From positions 15,125,990-15,189,989 of the forward strand of contig CM026425.1 of the NCBI GenBank assembly GCA_014871385.1: 64,000 nucleotides of DNA, in the 5' to 3' direction. The notes beneath the pieces were generated by a model. That model had not been told where the DNA came from, ran no database searches, and saw only the letters and a program-made list of their open reading frames with translations. This stretch comes from Ceratodon purpureus (lineage: Eukaryota > Streptophyta > Bryopsida > Pseudoditrichales > Ditrichaceae). The translations under genes were made by a program, and so were the position numbers. Positions within the stretch are counted from its first letter, which is position 1. Every line of letters begins with the position of its first letter. Positions 1 to 10,797 of the stretch are shown here, piece after piece.

Positions 1-2330
1 TCTAGTTTTTTTGATGTTATGGAGTTGTTAGAAATTTATCTAGCTTCATTACTAAATTCTCAAAATAATAATTTCATGAATATTGGTGCCTCTTTAAAGT
101 CCAAAACATGAATACCGTATAAGTATTCCAAGATGTTTTACTACAGAAGCTGAAACAACATTTTGATTATGGGGATGATCTTTTTTTGCAATTGAGGTAA
201 ATTATCAAGATGTAGCTTGACAAATCTATTTTCCGGTCCAATTTATGTGTTTGAAAATCCCTAAAATTGAGTGTTTTATAGTTAGCAAAAGATGACAGGA
301 TAAAATTGTAGGTATTACTTGATTTTCCACGGTTTTAGGTTTTTTCATCATGTTTTCGAATATAAACAGAGTTTTGAAGTATGATAACTAGTATTAGGTT
401 TTTGGTTGACATATACATCTATGGTAAATATTTTGTCAATTTTTAGTATACACCCTATATTCTATATGAATTTTCTTTGTTTATTTGATTTGAAAATTTA
501 TATATTTATTACATATTGAAACCATTAATTTAAACAAAGTTATTGTTTGTGGATAACATGTGTATTAAACTAAGAAAAACTAGAAATACAATGATTTTAC
601 ATTATTTATAGTAGCCAAATAGAGCATCCAAAGTTAAAGTCTATTTCCGTGGTCACACGCTCAAGCATTTGGAGGTTAAGTAAGGATAGTATGGAGTCAC
701 AAAATCAAGGCACATTTGTGTGAAGGTGTTATTTTGCGCAAACTTGCTTAATTTCTTTGTCTTGATAGAGCCATAGACTATTTCTTGTAATATTGAATTA
801 GATCTTAATACTATAAGTAACTCTACAACAACCACAAGTCTTGATATTTTTAGATGATGTGAGCTTAAAAGTAATCCTTGATAACAAATGATGAAGAACT
901 GTTTGTATTCAAAATACAAACAGAGGATTAGAATCTAATCCTTTAAATTAATGGAGCTACTCCATTAATAAGAAATTTCAATCAAATGAGTAGACTTTGG
1001 CTTTGCTTATTTAACATTCTTTCATATATTTGAATTAGTTTTCTATTCCTCAAAATAACAATCAATACTAGATACTGAATACCTTAAATTACTGAACACC
1101 TCAATATTTGTAGAGGCCTATGTATTGGATATATTTGCTAGAGTTTTAAATACTTATTATCAGGCACCTCAAGTAATAAAATACAAGAAGGTATTAAACA
1201 ATTTTGGTCTTCAAACACCTCAAATTGTTAGCATCCTCAAGTTATCAACAATTTAAGTTATTAGACACTTCAAGATTATGAAGTGTATAAGTTATGTCAG
1301 ATATTTTTAGTTATCAAATACTTTAATCATTGGTCACCTCAAGTACTTGCATATGATTATACTTTTAAAATTGTTACTTCATTTTTGTTTTGTTGGATTG
1401 ATGGGCATAGTTCCAATACATGAAAATAAACATGATTATATCATATATTGGGCCAAAAGAACATTTTTGGAATAAGATTGAAGACTCTTTCAGAATCTAA
1501 AGTCAAATTTATAGTCCAATAGTTTATTCACAATCTTAGAATTTAAAATTCTACTTTGATATTTAATGTATAAGTTTTAACACAATTTACAACTATTATT
1601 ATTATTATTTAGTATAATACATTGGTAAGTAGTTTAAGTGGTTGAATTAATCATTATTAGATATATCAAATTCAATAAATCAATAAATAGAACTTTAAAG
1701 CCCTATGTTACCATAAAGCAAGACTTTAATTTTAGCCTATAGATTACTCGAAACCGATATTCCAGATATTCCTTGGGTGTGTATAATATAGTCAATTTTA
1801 GTGATGACTAAGTGTATTTCATGTGTCAAATGGAACCAAATTTGAAGATTTATTTTAAGGTAACTTCATTACCATAATTATAGCCTTTACTAAAATTTTA
1901 TTCTTGTAATGTTGTATTAGTATTGGTGAAATTAGTGCATGCTTTTATATATATTTATTGACACTTGGAAGTTGAAGAGCTTATAACACTCATATGCTTA
2001 TACCACTGAGCACTTTAACACTTATAGTGAAAAAGAATTTAAGTACCACAAACACAAATAGATAAAAAAAAAAGGATGAAAACAAAAACAGTCAAAAATG
2101 AAAATATATGAAAGAAATACTTCAATTCCATCTAAATAGGATAATTCCATAACCTCATTTCTATCCAAATCAATACTTATTGAATATATTGAACAATAAA
2201 TTATGTTTTTAAGAATCTCTTAACACTTAGCAATTGACACTTGCAAGTGTATCTTCCAAATTTTTCCAAGGAACTCTTGAATCTACTAAAAGATAATTTG
2301 CAAATTTGAATTTATTAATGTACTAGACAT
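1..2330. other. AT-rich gene-free flank, paralogous to 14825-17090
   Basis: No coding region is supported here. The sequence is very AT-rich and can be followed, with many substitutions and small indels, along 14825-17090. For example, the stretch at 30-90 about a leaf of 'atctagcttcatta' recurs near 14860-14920. It is therefore the upstream part of a tandem segmental duplication. The open frame at 653-919 (minus) has no recognisable features and is not kept in the other copy. Confidence 0.7.
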
Positions 2331-2890
2331 TAAAAATGAACTAAAATTTAATCTAAAATTCCACAATTCATCATACTACAACACTATGCAGACCTTAACA
2401 TAGCACTAGGATTCTCAATTTCTGTTTTTTGCTATCCACGTCTATGTAACTAAATCATCACTCATATCAATTTCAAATTGAAGAGTTTAACATAATCTTC
2501 TTATTAGTTTCATCCGCCTCATTCACACCAGAAACCAATGCTTAGCCAGAAAATTACATGCACTTGGGCAGCATATAAAAATACAAAGTTGGAATCTGCA
2601 AAATGCATGTGGAACCAAATATGATTCAGAATCAATATGGTTCCTCGCCTTCACTAATGCCATGTCACATACACAACAGAAATTACGTCCAAATTATCTA
2701 AGTCATTGTTTCTCAACTTCGTCCTCTAATTGGGTCGTGAGTTGTGAGGAGTTAGCCAGATCTGCGATCATTGATTCGGTTCGAGTTCAACTTGAATGCC
2801 GTGGTAATGCTCACAGCTACTTCGGTGCAATCCTCGCTGTTAGCAAATTAGCCTTTCATGCGATGATCTTACATTGCTCAGTTATCGTAT
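2330..2890. repeat. Near-identical duplicated tract (partner 17090-17640)
   Basis: About 550 bp match 17090-17640 with only a handful of differences, while DNA immediately upstream in both copies is clearly more diverged. The same short open frame (81 and 80 codons, from 2662 and 17421) occurs in both, but it has no recognisable domain and probably reflects sequence identity rather than coding. The abrupt rise in identity suggests gene conversion or a younger exchange. Confidence 0.7.
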
Positions 2891-2899
2891 TTTCTCATT

Positions 2900-3515
2900 A
2901 TGTATGACAGCCGTATTACTTGATCGGACAGAGGTCTTAACCTGCAGTGATCTTGTTGTTTCCAACACGGGTACAGAGAGTATCGTACTCTTGTAAGAGG
3001 AAGCCTTGGCGTGCTTCGAAATGTTTGGATTGGCGGAAGATGGAGTGAATCTTCATCTGATTTTTGGGCGGCTTCGTGTTTGCCGCGAAGTCATTCTAGA
3101 GGTTTTGGTGTCGTGGTTGTGCAATCTGCATATAAGTCGCGGCTTGAAGCTTGATTTCTATCCTGTGAATAATTATGTAGGAGATGAATTAGGAGCGGTG
3201 GTTCCTTCTTGCTTGTGATACTGGAATATCGGTTTCGAGTTTCCCCCTTGTCGTTGTTGACGGTATCCCAGTCATAAGTTTATCCTCAGGCGTCCGTTTT
3301 GTGTTGTTTTATGTTAAGTCAGGCAGATCCAGGCCTGCTATCTGCAGTGTAGATCAGCTCACCCCTGCTGCATTGGCATTTCAGCTTCTTTTTCGTCAGA
3401 CATCTAGTACTGAGCTTTTTAAATGGGCTTATTACATTTGTTTGGTATAGAGTTTGACAGACAGCAGTACTGCTGATGGTTGACATGCCTGTTAAGCTTC
3501 GTGAGTGGAGAAGGT
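2900..3515. repeat. Copy of the 3' flank of the tandem gene
   Basis: The stretch beginning with 'tatgacagccg' (2900) matches the DNA downstream of both large genes (11281-12215 and 23480-24380). It includes shared marks such as 'gtaagaggaagccttggcg' and 'tgacatgcctgttaagcttc'. Here it lies upstream of copy 1, so a third, incomplete unit of the cluster ends at this point. Confidence 0.65.
3050..3195 (+). pseudogene. Remnant of the last exon of the kinase-DC1 gene
   Basis: One frame reads FGRLRVCREV, then WLCNLHISRGLKL, and ends near DELG. The intact genes end with a GLLRIRYKV stretch, then WLCKDHVNRGLK and NPELN. The order and spacing agree, but the rest has decayed and no long open frame extends upstream. 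This is read as a relic of an older tandem copy. Identification is by short motif match only. Confidence 0.5.
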
Positions 3516-3579
3516 AGTCACTTTTGAGGTTATTGGCATTAATCAACGAGTCCTTTTGTTTCGTGAACATAGTCTGTTC

Positions 3580-4680
3580 GGAAGGAAGCTTTCACGTTGG
3601 CTTTACCCGAACCTTTGAAGGGATTTCCACGCTTGCAATTGCTCTCGTCAAATTTGGGTCACTTGGATCAGATAGCCAGTTCATTGTGGAAATAGTATGG
3701 AGTGAGAATAGGAACTTTCCAGTTAGAGACATTGCAACATTGAGTCTGAGTGGTGGAATTCTCGTGTTGCGCGACAGCGACACAAGTGACGTGGTATAGT
3801 CCACCAATTTGCCTCCAGTTACGAGCATCGGCTGCATTGAAATGCAGGACGGTTCTAATAACCTAATTCCGAGGAGGGATATCAACTACCAAACTCTGAT
3901 GCCGTCCATTTGAAATCTGGTCATGGGGGATGCTGACAACCAAAACTTGTGGGAGAGTTTCATTTATCCTACTGACACTTAAATGCCTGGGCAGACATTG
4001 ACATACAAAATGACCCGATAATCGTCTACAAGTGCTTCCGAAGAAAGCTTCAAGATGGTCATAAGGTCTGAAGCTGGTGTGCTGTACTACACCATTCCTA
4101 GCGGTCCTTCAGTTCCTCCATGCTGGATTTTCTCACTAGGGTACTCTTTGGGCGAAGTCATGGGTTTCGAAATCAATGGTACAACAGCATTTATTGATTC
4201 ATGCATCAAAGTATACATGTCATTCAGCCTTGTGATATGCCAGAAAGACAACTGCTCTGAAGTTTCCTTTAGAGGTAGTAGTCCACAGACCCCGGTCTGT
4301 AAATTTCTCAGGCTTGACCATGATGGAGTGCTTCGCTGGAAGTATTCTGAGGGAAATACTCTGGTTTCGTCAAATACATTCAGAAAATAGAACCCACAAA
4401 TGGGACAATCAGGGGATGGAAATTTGAAGTCGGCATATCAAGTGAAGGCTTGTTCTTAGAACATGGATGCAAATGAAATCCTTGAGAAATATAACTTTCC
4501 TGCTTGGGCAGTCAATAGTATGAACTATCAAACTTAGAATGAAATTGTAGATGTGCGATTGCAATGGGACTCTTCACTTTTGATGGATAGAGAGCAGGTT
4601 AAGAAAGTGGTGAAGATTGCAATGTGGTGCATCCAAGGTTCACCACAATCAAGGCAAAATTGATCATTGTAGTCCTAATG
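3580..4680 (+). pseudogene. Broken G-type lectin S-receptor-like kinase
   Basis: The frame from 3524 reads like a bulb-type lectin (B-lectin) domain: an IVWSENRNFPVRD stretch, then LSLSGGILVLRDSDTSDVV, a stop where the family has W, and further on NLWESFIYPTDT and PGQTLTYK. In-frame stops fall at 3797-3799 and in two later places. A second open stretch (4055-4390) contains FLRLDHDGVLRW, typical of the region after the lectin domain. At about 4540-4640 lies EIVDVRL followed by KKVVKIAMWCIQ, the end of a receptor-kinase domain. Most of the kinase domain is missing. This plant receptor family sits in the plasma membrane. The copy here cannot be functional. Confidence 0.75.
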
Positions 4681-5317
4681 CTTGTGGGAGCAGTGGAAGT
4701 AGACGATCCTTCTCCACAGTTGGAATTTCTTGTTTCGGGTCTGAGTGGCATGAAGTGAACACTCACTAAGTGCCACCAACTCTATTGTATCCACCATCAG
4801 ATTATAACTTTGGTGTAAATGAGTGCGCACGGTCCAAATGAGATGGATCAATGCTGCTAGTAAGACTCAAATTCAGGTTAGTTTCTATGGTAGCAACCAC
4901 TCAGGTACTGAACTAATGGCTAGTGCCAAGTCTTGTGTAAAACATCTCTTCAAGTTTCATCAGGAGGCTACTCTGCATATCCCAAAACCATCTAAATATT
5001 ATTCAAGTGTACAGTACAGTACAGTACAGGACCATGCTACAGGGTTTTCGTTGGAACTACTTCAGAATCTGCATATGGTCAGAACAATCGGATTTCATTC
5101 AATACAGAATTAATCACAACTACTTGTTCCGCTCAAAAACAATTGTGCTTAGGCGTAAACTTGCATGCCTTGTAAAGATCCAGAAACACATTGCTACGCC
5201 TTTGCAAACCTGTAATCTGGATGATTAGAGGTTATCTCGTTGTAGATGTCCGGTCCACAAGAGGAATTTAAACCCAAATTATTCCATTATATTGATTGTT
5301 GATCCCGACCTCTTGGG

Positions 5318-5500
5318 TCGTGAGTTGTGAGGTTTAGCCAGATCTGCGATCATTGATTTGGTTCATGTTCAACTTAAATGCCGTGGTAATGTACGAATGC
5401 TCACAGCTACTTCTGTGCAGGTGTACTGTACAATCCTCGCCGTCGGTAAAGCCATTCATGAGCCGATCTTACATTGTTCAGTTATCGTAGTTCTCATGAT
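5318..5500. repeat. Direct repeat closing the 2.5-kb insertion in unit 1
   Basis: This stretch repeats 2733-2890 in the same orientation (shared 'ggtcgtgagttgtgagg' and 'agccagatctgcgatcattg') with a few differences and a short insertion. In unit 2 only one copy exists (17490-17650). So 2900-5318 is extra DNA in unit 1 bounded by direct repeats of about 160 bp. Confidence 0.65.
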
Positions 5501-6552
5501 CTTATAGAATTAAGGACAGTACCAGCTCTGAAGGACTTGTTGGCTCCTACGCTTCATATTGAGGAATTTTGGCAAGAGAGGAATCGTAGTGGGATTCACT
5601 CCAATCACTTGCCGAAGCATATTCGGTCTTGAATATGCACGACCTGTGCAGTTTGAGCAGCATGGACCAAATTGTCAAACGTGGAATTCCCGGTTTATAG
5701 TTTCTGACGCTTACCTGGTCGCTCCCCAACAGTGTACCAGGAAATGCGCAAAGAATTTCAAGCACCGCACATCGCCGCTGGCGTGCCTATTCCCTCATTA
5801 AAAAATCATATCAGTGTACAGACATTTTTTGGTGTGGATCCTAGCATACCGCCGATGGATTTGGGAGAGAGTGCTTCCTTTCCTACATCAAGTTACGACT
5901 GGCTCCTCCGAAGATGCTGCTAGGGTTTCAATGGTTTCTGATTCCTTGCTTACGGGCTGCGATGCAAAGCATTACTTTCTTCAGTCTGGTGGTATTACTT
6001 TCTTCAGTCTGGTGGTCGTTGTCTAGTTGCCATCAACTTCGAGTCTGCAAGGATGACACAGCCCCGTTGATGAGGCGGGAGTAGGTGGCTCAAGTGTGTA
6101 CGCCACACTTGATCTGTTCGTCTGTGGAGGGACTTTTAGGAGATCCGGGTTTGGTCGTAAGGTTTGCGGACGGTAGCTACCTCATTCGCATGAACTCCTT
6201 CTCCATGTTGTTTGTAGATAATAGCTCAAACGGACGTCGCGCTCAACAACGAACAGATTTTAGTGCATTGATGAGAATCCTTCTAGTGCTTACGAGGTGG
6301 CTTGCTTATCCTTATTCAACTACCTTACAGGTGAATGGCTTCTCTACCAATCTACTTTCTATCTTATCTTTGTTGCATCCATCAAGGCTCACGGAACTGA
6401 ACAAAGTATTGCCTTTGTCTTTAACGATATAGGAAAGCCCTCACAGTAAATTGTGTACAGCAAGGGTTCTCTGAGTACATCACGAGCGTCAGTTACTTGA
6501 GATCGCTCCTGAGGAGTGCGGTGTCGGTGCATCCTACAAGCTACATGCTGGA
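5500..6552 (+). other. Upstream/leader region of gene copy 1
   Basis: Aligned with 17650-18764 at roughly 80% by eye. Short open frames exist (such as 6085-6432) but the frames are not preserved between copies, so this is treated as promoter and 5' leader. A conserved 'accttacag' followed by gt (near 6330 and 18535) could be a 5' splice site of a leader intron. Confidence 0.45.
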
Positions 6553-9500
6553 ATGATGTCGTCCCAGCGGCGCAACAAATCGAGATCTTCGTCACAAATT
6601 GACTTCTTGAATCTATGTAAGACTATCGTAGAGGATCTTGCGAGGGGTGGAATCCTGCTCAACAAGGAACAATGCAAGGATCTGGCATCAAAACTTTCTA
6701 GCATTGCTCAGAACATTAAAGAGCTTGTGCCAAGCCCTGAAGGATCTTCTCCTCTCTTCCGACCCGCTCTGGAAGACTTGTATCGCTACTTTGAGAAGGC
6801 CAAGGTGCTTGTGAGCAAGTGTAGGGACGAAGACTGGTGTGCGGCAGCTGTCTTTCAGAGTCAGAATGAGAACGCATTTCGAGACATTCTACTGGACGTG
6901 GGCTTATGCTACAATGCGATTTATGAGCAGGCGAAGAGGAAGAGTGGTGACCGAATTGACCTGCCGCATGACCTTCGGCAATCTCCTGAGTTTGACCCTG
7001 CACCGGGCAGTAAAGTTGACGCAGACCAAGCGGACCTTCTGGAAAGCTTGAATGATCTAGCGAATGAATACACCGACATCCAAGTATGGGATAAATTGAT
7101 AGCAAGGAAGGCAGCCAAAATGAAGAGTTTAGCCAATTATTTGCTTGTGAAGATGGACTACACGTCGAAAGAACTTCAAGTAGATAACTTAGATTCGTAC
7201 AGTGCAATGTTGTGGACAAAGGCTTCTCAGCCATACGGAACATGGGCAAAGTCACGCTTTCTTGGAGCTGGAAATGGTGCAACTGGTGTCTACCGCACGA
7301 AATGGCTTGGTGTTCCCTGTGCGAAGAAGGAGTTTCATGGGCAAGATTCCGACCCTTTCTTTCTGAAAGAAGCAGGCATATTGGCACACTTGAAGCACCC
7401 GTGTATTGTCAATCTGATTTGCTGCGGCAATGGCCTGACGAAAGGGGATCGCTTCATTGCTATGGAGCTCATGGAGAAGAGCTTGTTTCACTTAATTGAG
7501 GAGCAGAAGGAGCAGAAGGGTGTTCCTTTCTCACTCCCTGTGGCAGTTGACATGATGGTGCAAATAGCACGTGGTGTGTGCTATTTGCATGATCGAGGTG
7601 TTGCACACCGTGATCTGAAACCACAGAATGTGGTTGTGAGCAGACTGACCTCTCCCCATCTTTCTGAGGATTATTTTTCGGTGAAGCTGGTGGATTTTGG
7701 GATATCGAAGACGAAAGTGGAGGTGTCCAAGTCGAACACTATGACTGCAGGGGGTCTAGGCACAACACGGTATAGGGCACCTGAGGTCTTTCCAGAGGCT
7801 TATCGGAGTGGTACAGGAAAGGCAACTTGGTTGAAAGCGGATGTATATAGCTTCGCTATGACTTGCGCACATCTCTTGTCTTTGAAGAGTCCATTTGAAG
7901 AGATGCAGAATCCGGGTGCGTTGTATGAGAAGCTGGGGAAAGGAGAGAGGCCGGAACTACCTGTTGGCTGTCCGAAAGAGTTGGTGGGGCTTTTGAAGAA
8001 GTGTTGGAGTATCAGACCGGGCTCGAGACCGTCTTTTATGCAAATATGCGTTGAGTTGGAGAAGCTCAGGCATGCATTTTTGAGTGGATATGGAGGTGCA
8101 AGGGAAGGCGTACAAGACAATATAGTGGATATGAGTGCGGGTTTTGATTTCATTGAAGGAAAGGTGGACAAGCAGTCTGCACTCCATGCACCGCTATTGG
8201 ATAGTATTGTTGAAGAGGAAGAGGTACATGACCTGATACATTGTGGCGATTTGAGAAAACCACAATTTGGTTTGTTTTTAGCATAGTTAGCACGAGATTA
8301 TATTACCAACGGACAGATTGTTTGTGGGTTCACACTGTTTGATAACATGTTTCTGGAATTGTTATTCAGAGTCATTGTCTTTGTGCAGAGTCGTTGTTGT
8401 AAAAGAATTTGTTTTTCTTATTTTAAATTTCAAATTTCCTTTTAGGGACTGCTTGACGATGGAGAGCTACCGATTCTTGCGTGTACTGCTGGCCATGCAC
8501 TTGAGTTCCTACCTCAAGTACCATCATCATCCGAAGGGCGGTATTGCAACCTTTGCATCGAGGATATTGTTGACGAGCATTATCAATGTCGAGCTTGCGA
8601 TTTTGATGCACATTCGCATTGTTCAAGACTAGAGATTGAGGTGAACGTGTTTTTCCACAAACATCCTCTTCAGCTTCTCATTCGAAGTTATTACAATGGT
8701 GATCCGGATGCCGTATGCAGCTTTTGCGAGGAATCGCTGCAACACAGTGAATGGGTGTACAGGTGTGAGCAGTGTGATTTCGATGTGCATGCTCACTGCA
8801 CCAAGCACCTTGAAGAGATCATGCGGGAGTACTACCATCAACACCCTCTGACTCTCATACAATGTCCCCCTGGCAAGTGCTTGACATGTGCATGGTGCAA
8901 TGGTGAAGTAAGAGGGAACTCATGGCGCTACACTTGCACTGAAAGGCCGTGTATTTTGGATGCGCATCCGTCTTGTGTAGTCAATTCTTTTGGTCCCCTT
9001 TGTGTATTTGACAAAGGACATCGGCTTTCTATTATCAGCGAGAAAGGGGGCTTTTACTGCGGCAGGTGTGGTGGATTCGGATATTCATGGTATTACCATT
9101 GTAACAGCTGTGATGTGAACATACATCTGGATTGCGCATATGACATGGAAGAAGAAGAGAACTGGATTGAGGTGTATGAGCAGTTCAAGGCGCAGTACAT
9201 GACGATGGGGGACCTTTCTCAGATATCGGTGGACACGATATCACGCCTTCTGGACGAACTGCGTGTAAGCGACAGTTTGGGGGGAAGTTCATTATCGGCC
9301 TCAGGGCCAAGACCAGGTGCTGTGATAGATCCATACTACCAGTGCTGATTGCAATTAGCTGGCAGATAGTTCATTTCGTCTTGAATTGCGATTCTAAACT
9401 TGTAAGGAATTTGTTAGATACAAGTCGTGCTTCACGGGGTTAGGTTCAAACGTGAGTGGATGCATGCTTTTGTGCGTTGATGTTGTTAATCGGGTAAAAT

Positions 9501-10797
9501 TGACCCGTAGTATCTGCAATCATAGATTTGATAGAAGTGATATACTTTTACACAAACAATGCTGGAATTTCACATGCAACAAAACTTCAAGCTCTTAGGC
9601 CTGGTTAATTCTCCATTTGGACATCACTCGCGTATGGACCAAGTAATGGTGAATGCACCTGTGAAATTCTGCAGACCGTTAGTTATAAAACTTACATTTT
9701 GTGTTGAATGCAAGCATTTTGGGCTTGGTTAGTATTAGCTAGTGTTAGCCTGAGTGGATACATGTGCTATTCTAATTTGAGGGATGAGGTGGTCAAATTA
9801 ACACATGTTTGTTCTGTTGCTTGCAGTGGTGGAAGGGTCTACTACGAGGGTGCAGCCAACCATCCGAAGGCTTGCATCGTGCGACACACCTGATTTGGAT
9901 GCAATCGACTTTGATGATGCGGATCTTCGCAAGAAGATTGTCGCAGAGACTGCAGAACGGAAGGCCAAGAGAATGAGAGCCAAGGCTGGGAGGCTGGAGT
10001 TGAAGGCGAAGTATCTGGAAATGCTTGGGGACTTGGAGAGTACTATTGTGGATCTACAAAGTTCTGAGAGAGTGTTACTGGGTGATGGAGCTGAGGCTCT
10101 GGAGAAAGTGCGGAAATGGAAGGATGTTATGGAGGATGAAATGGCCACGCTAGTGCAAACGACGGTGCGCCAATTCTGTCGCACTGGTGTGTTCTATTTG
10201 AACAGATTAAAGAAGAGAGGAGTATTGGAATTGTTGACTAGTCTTCGAGCGGACATGGTGGACGTGAGGTTGAACTTTCTTTGCGAGGAGCCTGGTCATG
10301 AGCACTGGGTGGAGGGTTCATTTTGTCGAATCTTCTACGGAGCACTTGGTGAGGAGCGAGAGGGAATATTGCAGCCGTTGCTTGCTCGTGGGCTAGAGGT
10401 TGTTGCCAAGGCCATGAGTGCATCTTTAGGAGAGCTTAGTGCATTAGACTCAGTGACATTGCCTATTTTACGGTCAGGTTGGCGATGGGATTTGGGGGCC
10501 ATTGATGTGGAGAAGCATGGTAAAGTGTCACAAAACAAAGAGAATGTGGAAGAGCTAAAGCGTGGAGAGGATTTGGTCGCGGAGTGGCTTCTAAGAGACT
10601 CAGAGAATCGGGGAGATAACATATTTAAGACTTATGGTTTGCTCCGCATTCGGTACAAAGTAACCGAGGAGTGTGACATTCCACGATACACACGAGGATC
10701 AGTGGCTTGGTTGTGCAAGGATCACGTGAACCGTGGACTTAAAGATGGCATCCTTGAGTCTTATCCTCTGAAATATTACAATCCCGAGCTGAATTAA
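6553..10797 (+). CDS. MLKL-like kinase-DC1 fusion protein, copy 1 (3 exons)
   Basis: Proposed joins are 6553-8223, 8446-9316 and 9827-10797, giving 1170 residues. Residues 12-150 resemble the DUF1221/HeLo-like helical bundle of plant MLKL proteins (GGILLNKEQC, LEDLYRYFEKA, QNENAF). Residues about 230-510 are a TKL kinase: GAGNGATGV loop, likely ATP-binding Lys259, HRDLKPQN with Asp354, VDFG with Asp381, APE. Residues about 590-785 carry about four DC1 fingers (YRCEQCDFDVHAHC). From 848 comes a charged coiled coil and a domain I do not recognise. Intron 1 (222 nt) has donor GAG-gtacat and a pyrimidine-rich acceptor and is phase 0. Intron 2 (510 nt) is phase 1. Copy 2 supports the same junctions. 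Without splicing, the kinase part would stop at 8286. A role in membrane-linked cell-death or immune signalling is inferred from the MLKL resemblance only. Confidence 0.8.

Noticed and set aside
6085..6432. 115-codon frame before gene copy 1
   Set aside because: The frame is not kept in the second copy, although the DNA is similar. Treated as leader.
8641..9348. DC1 region as a separate gene
   Set aside because: The frame is open upstream to 8446 through an additional DC1 finger, and a phase-matched intron links it to the kinase in both copies.
9805..10797. C-terminal region as a separate gene beginning at 9805
   Set aside because: No initiator in a sensible place. A phase-matched acceptor at 9826 joins it to the DC1 exon in both copies.
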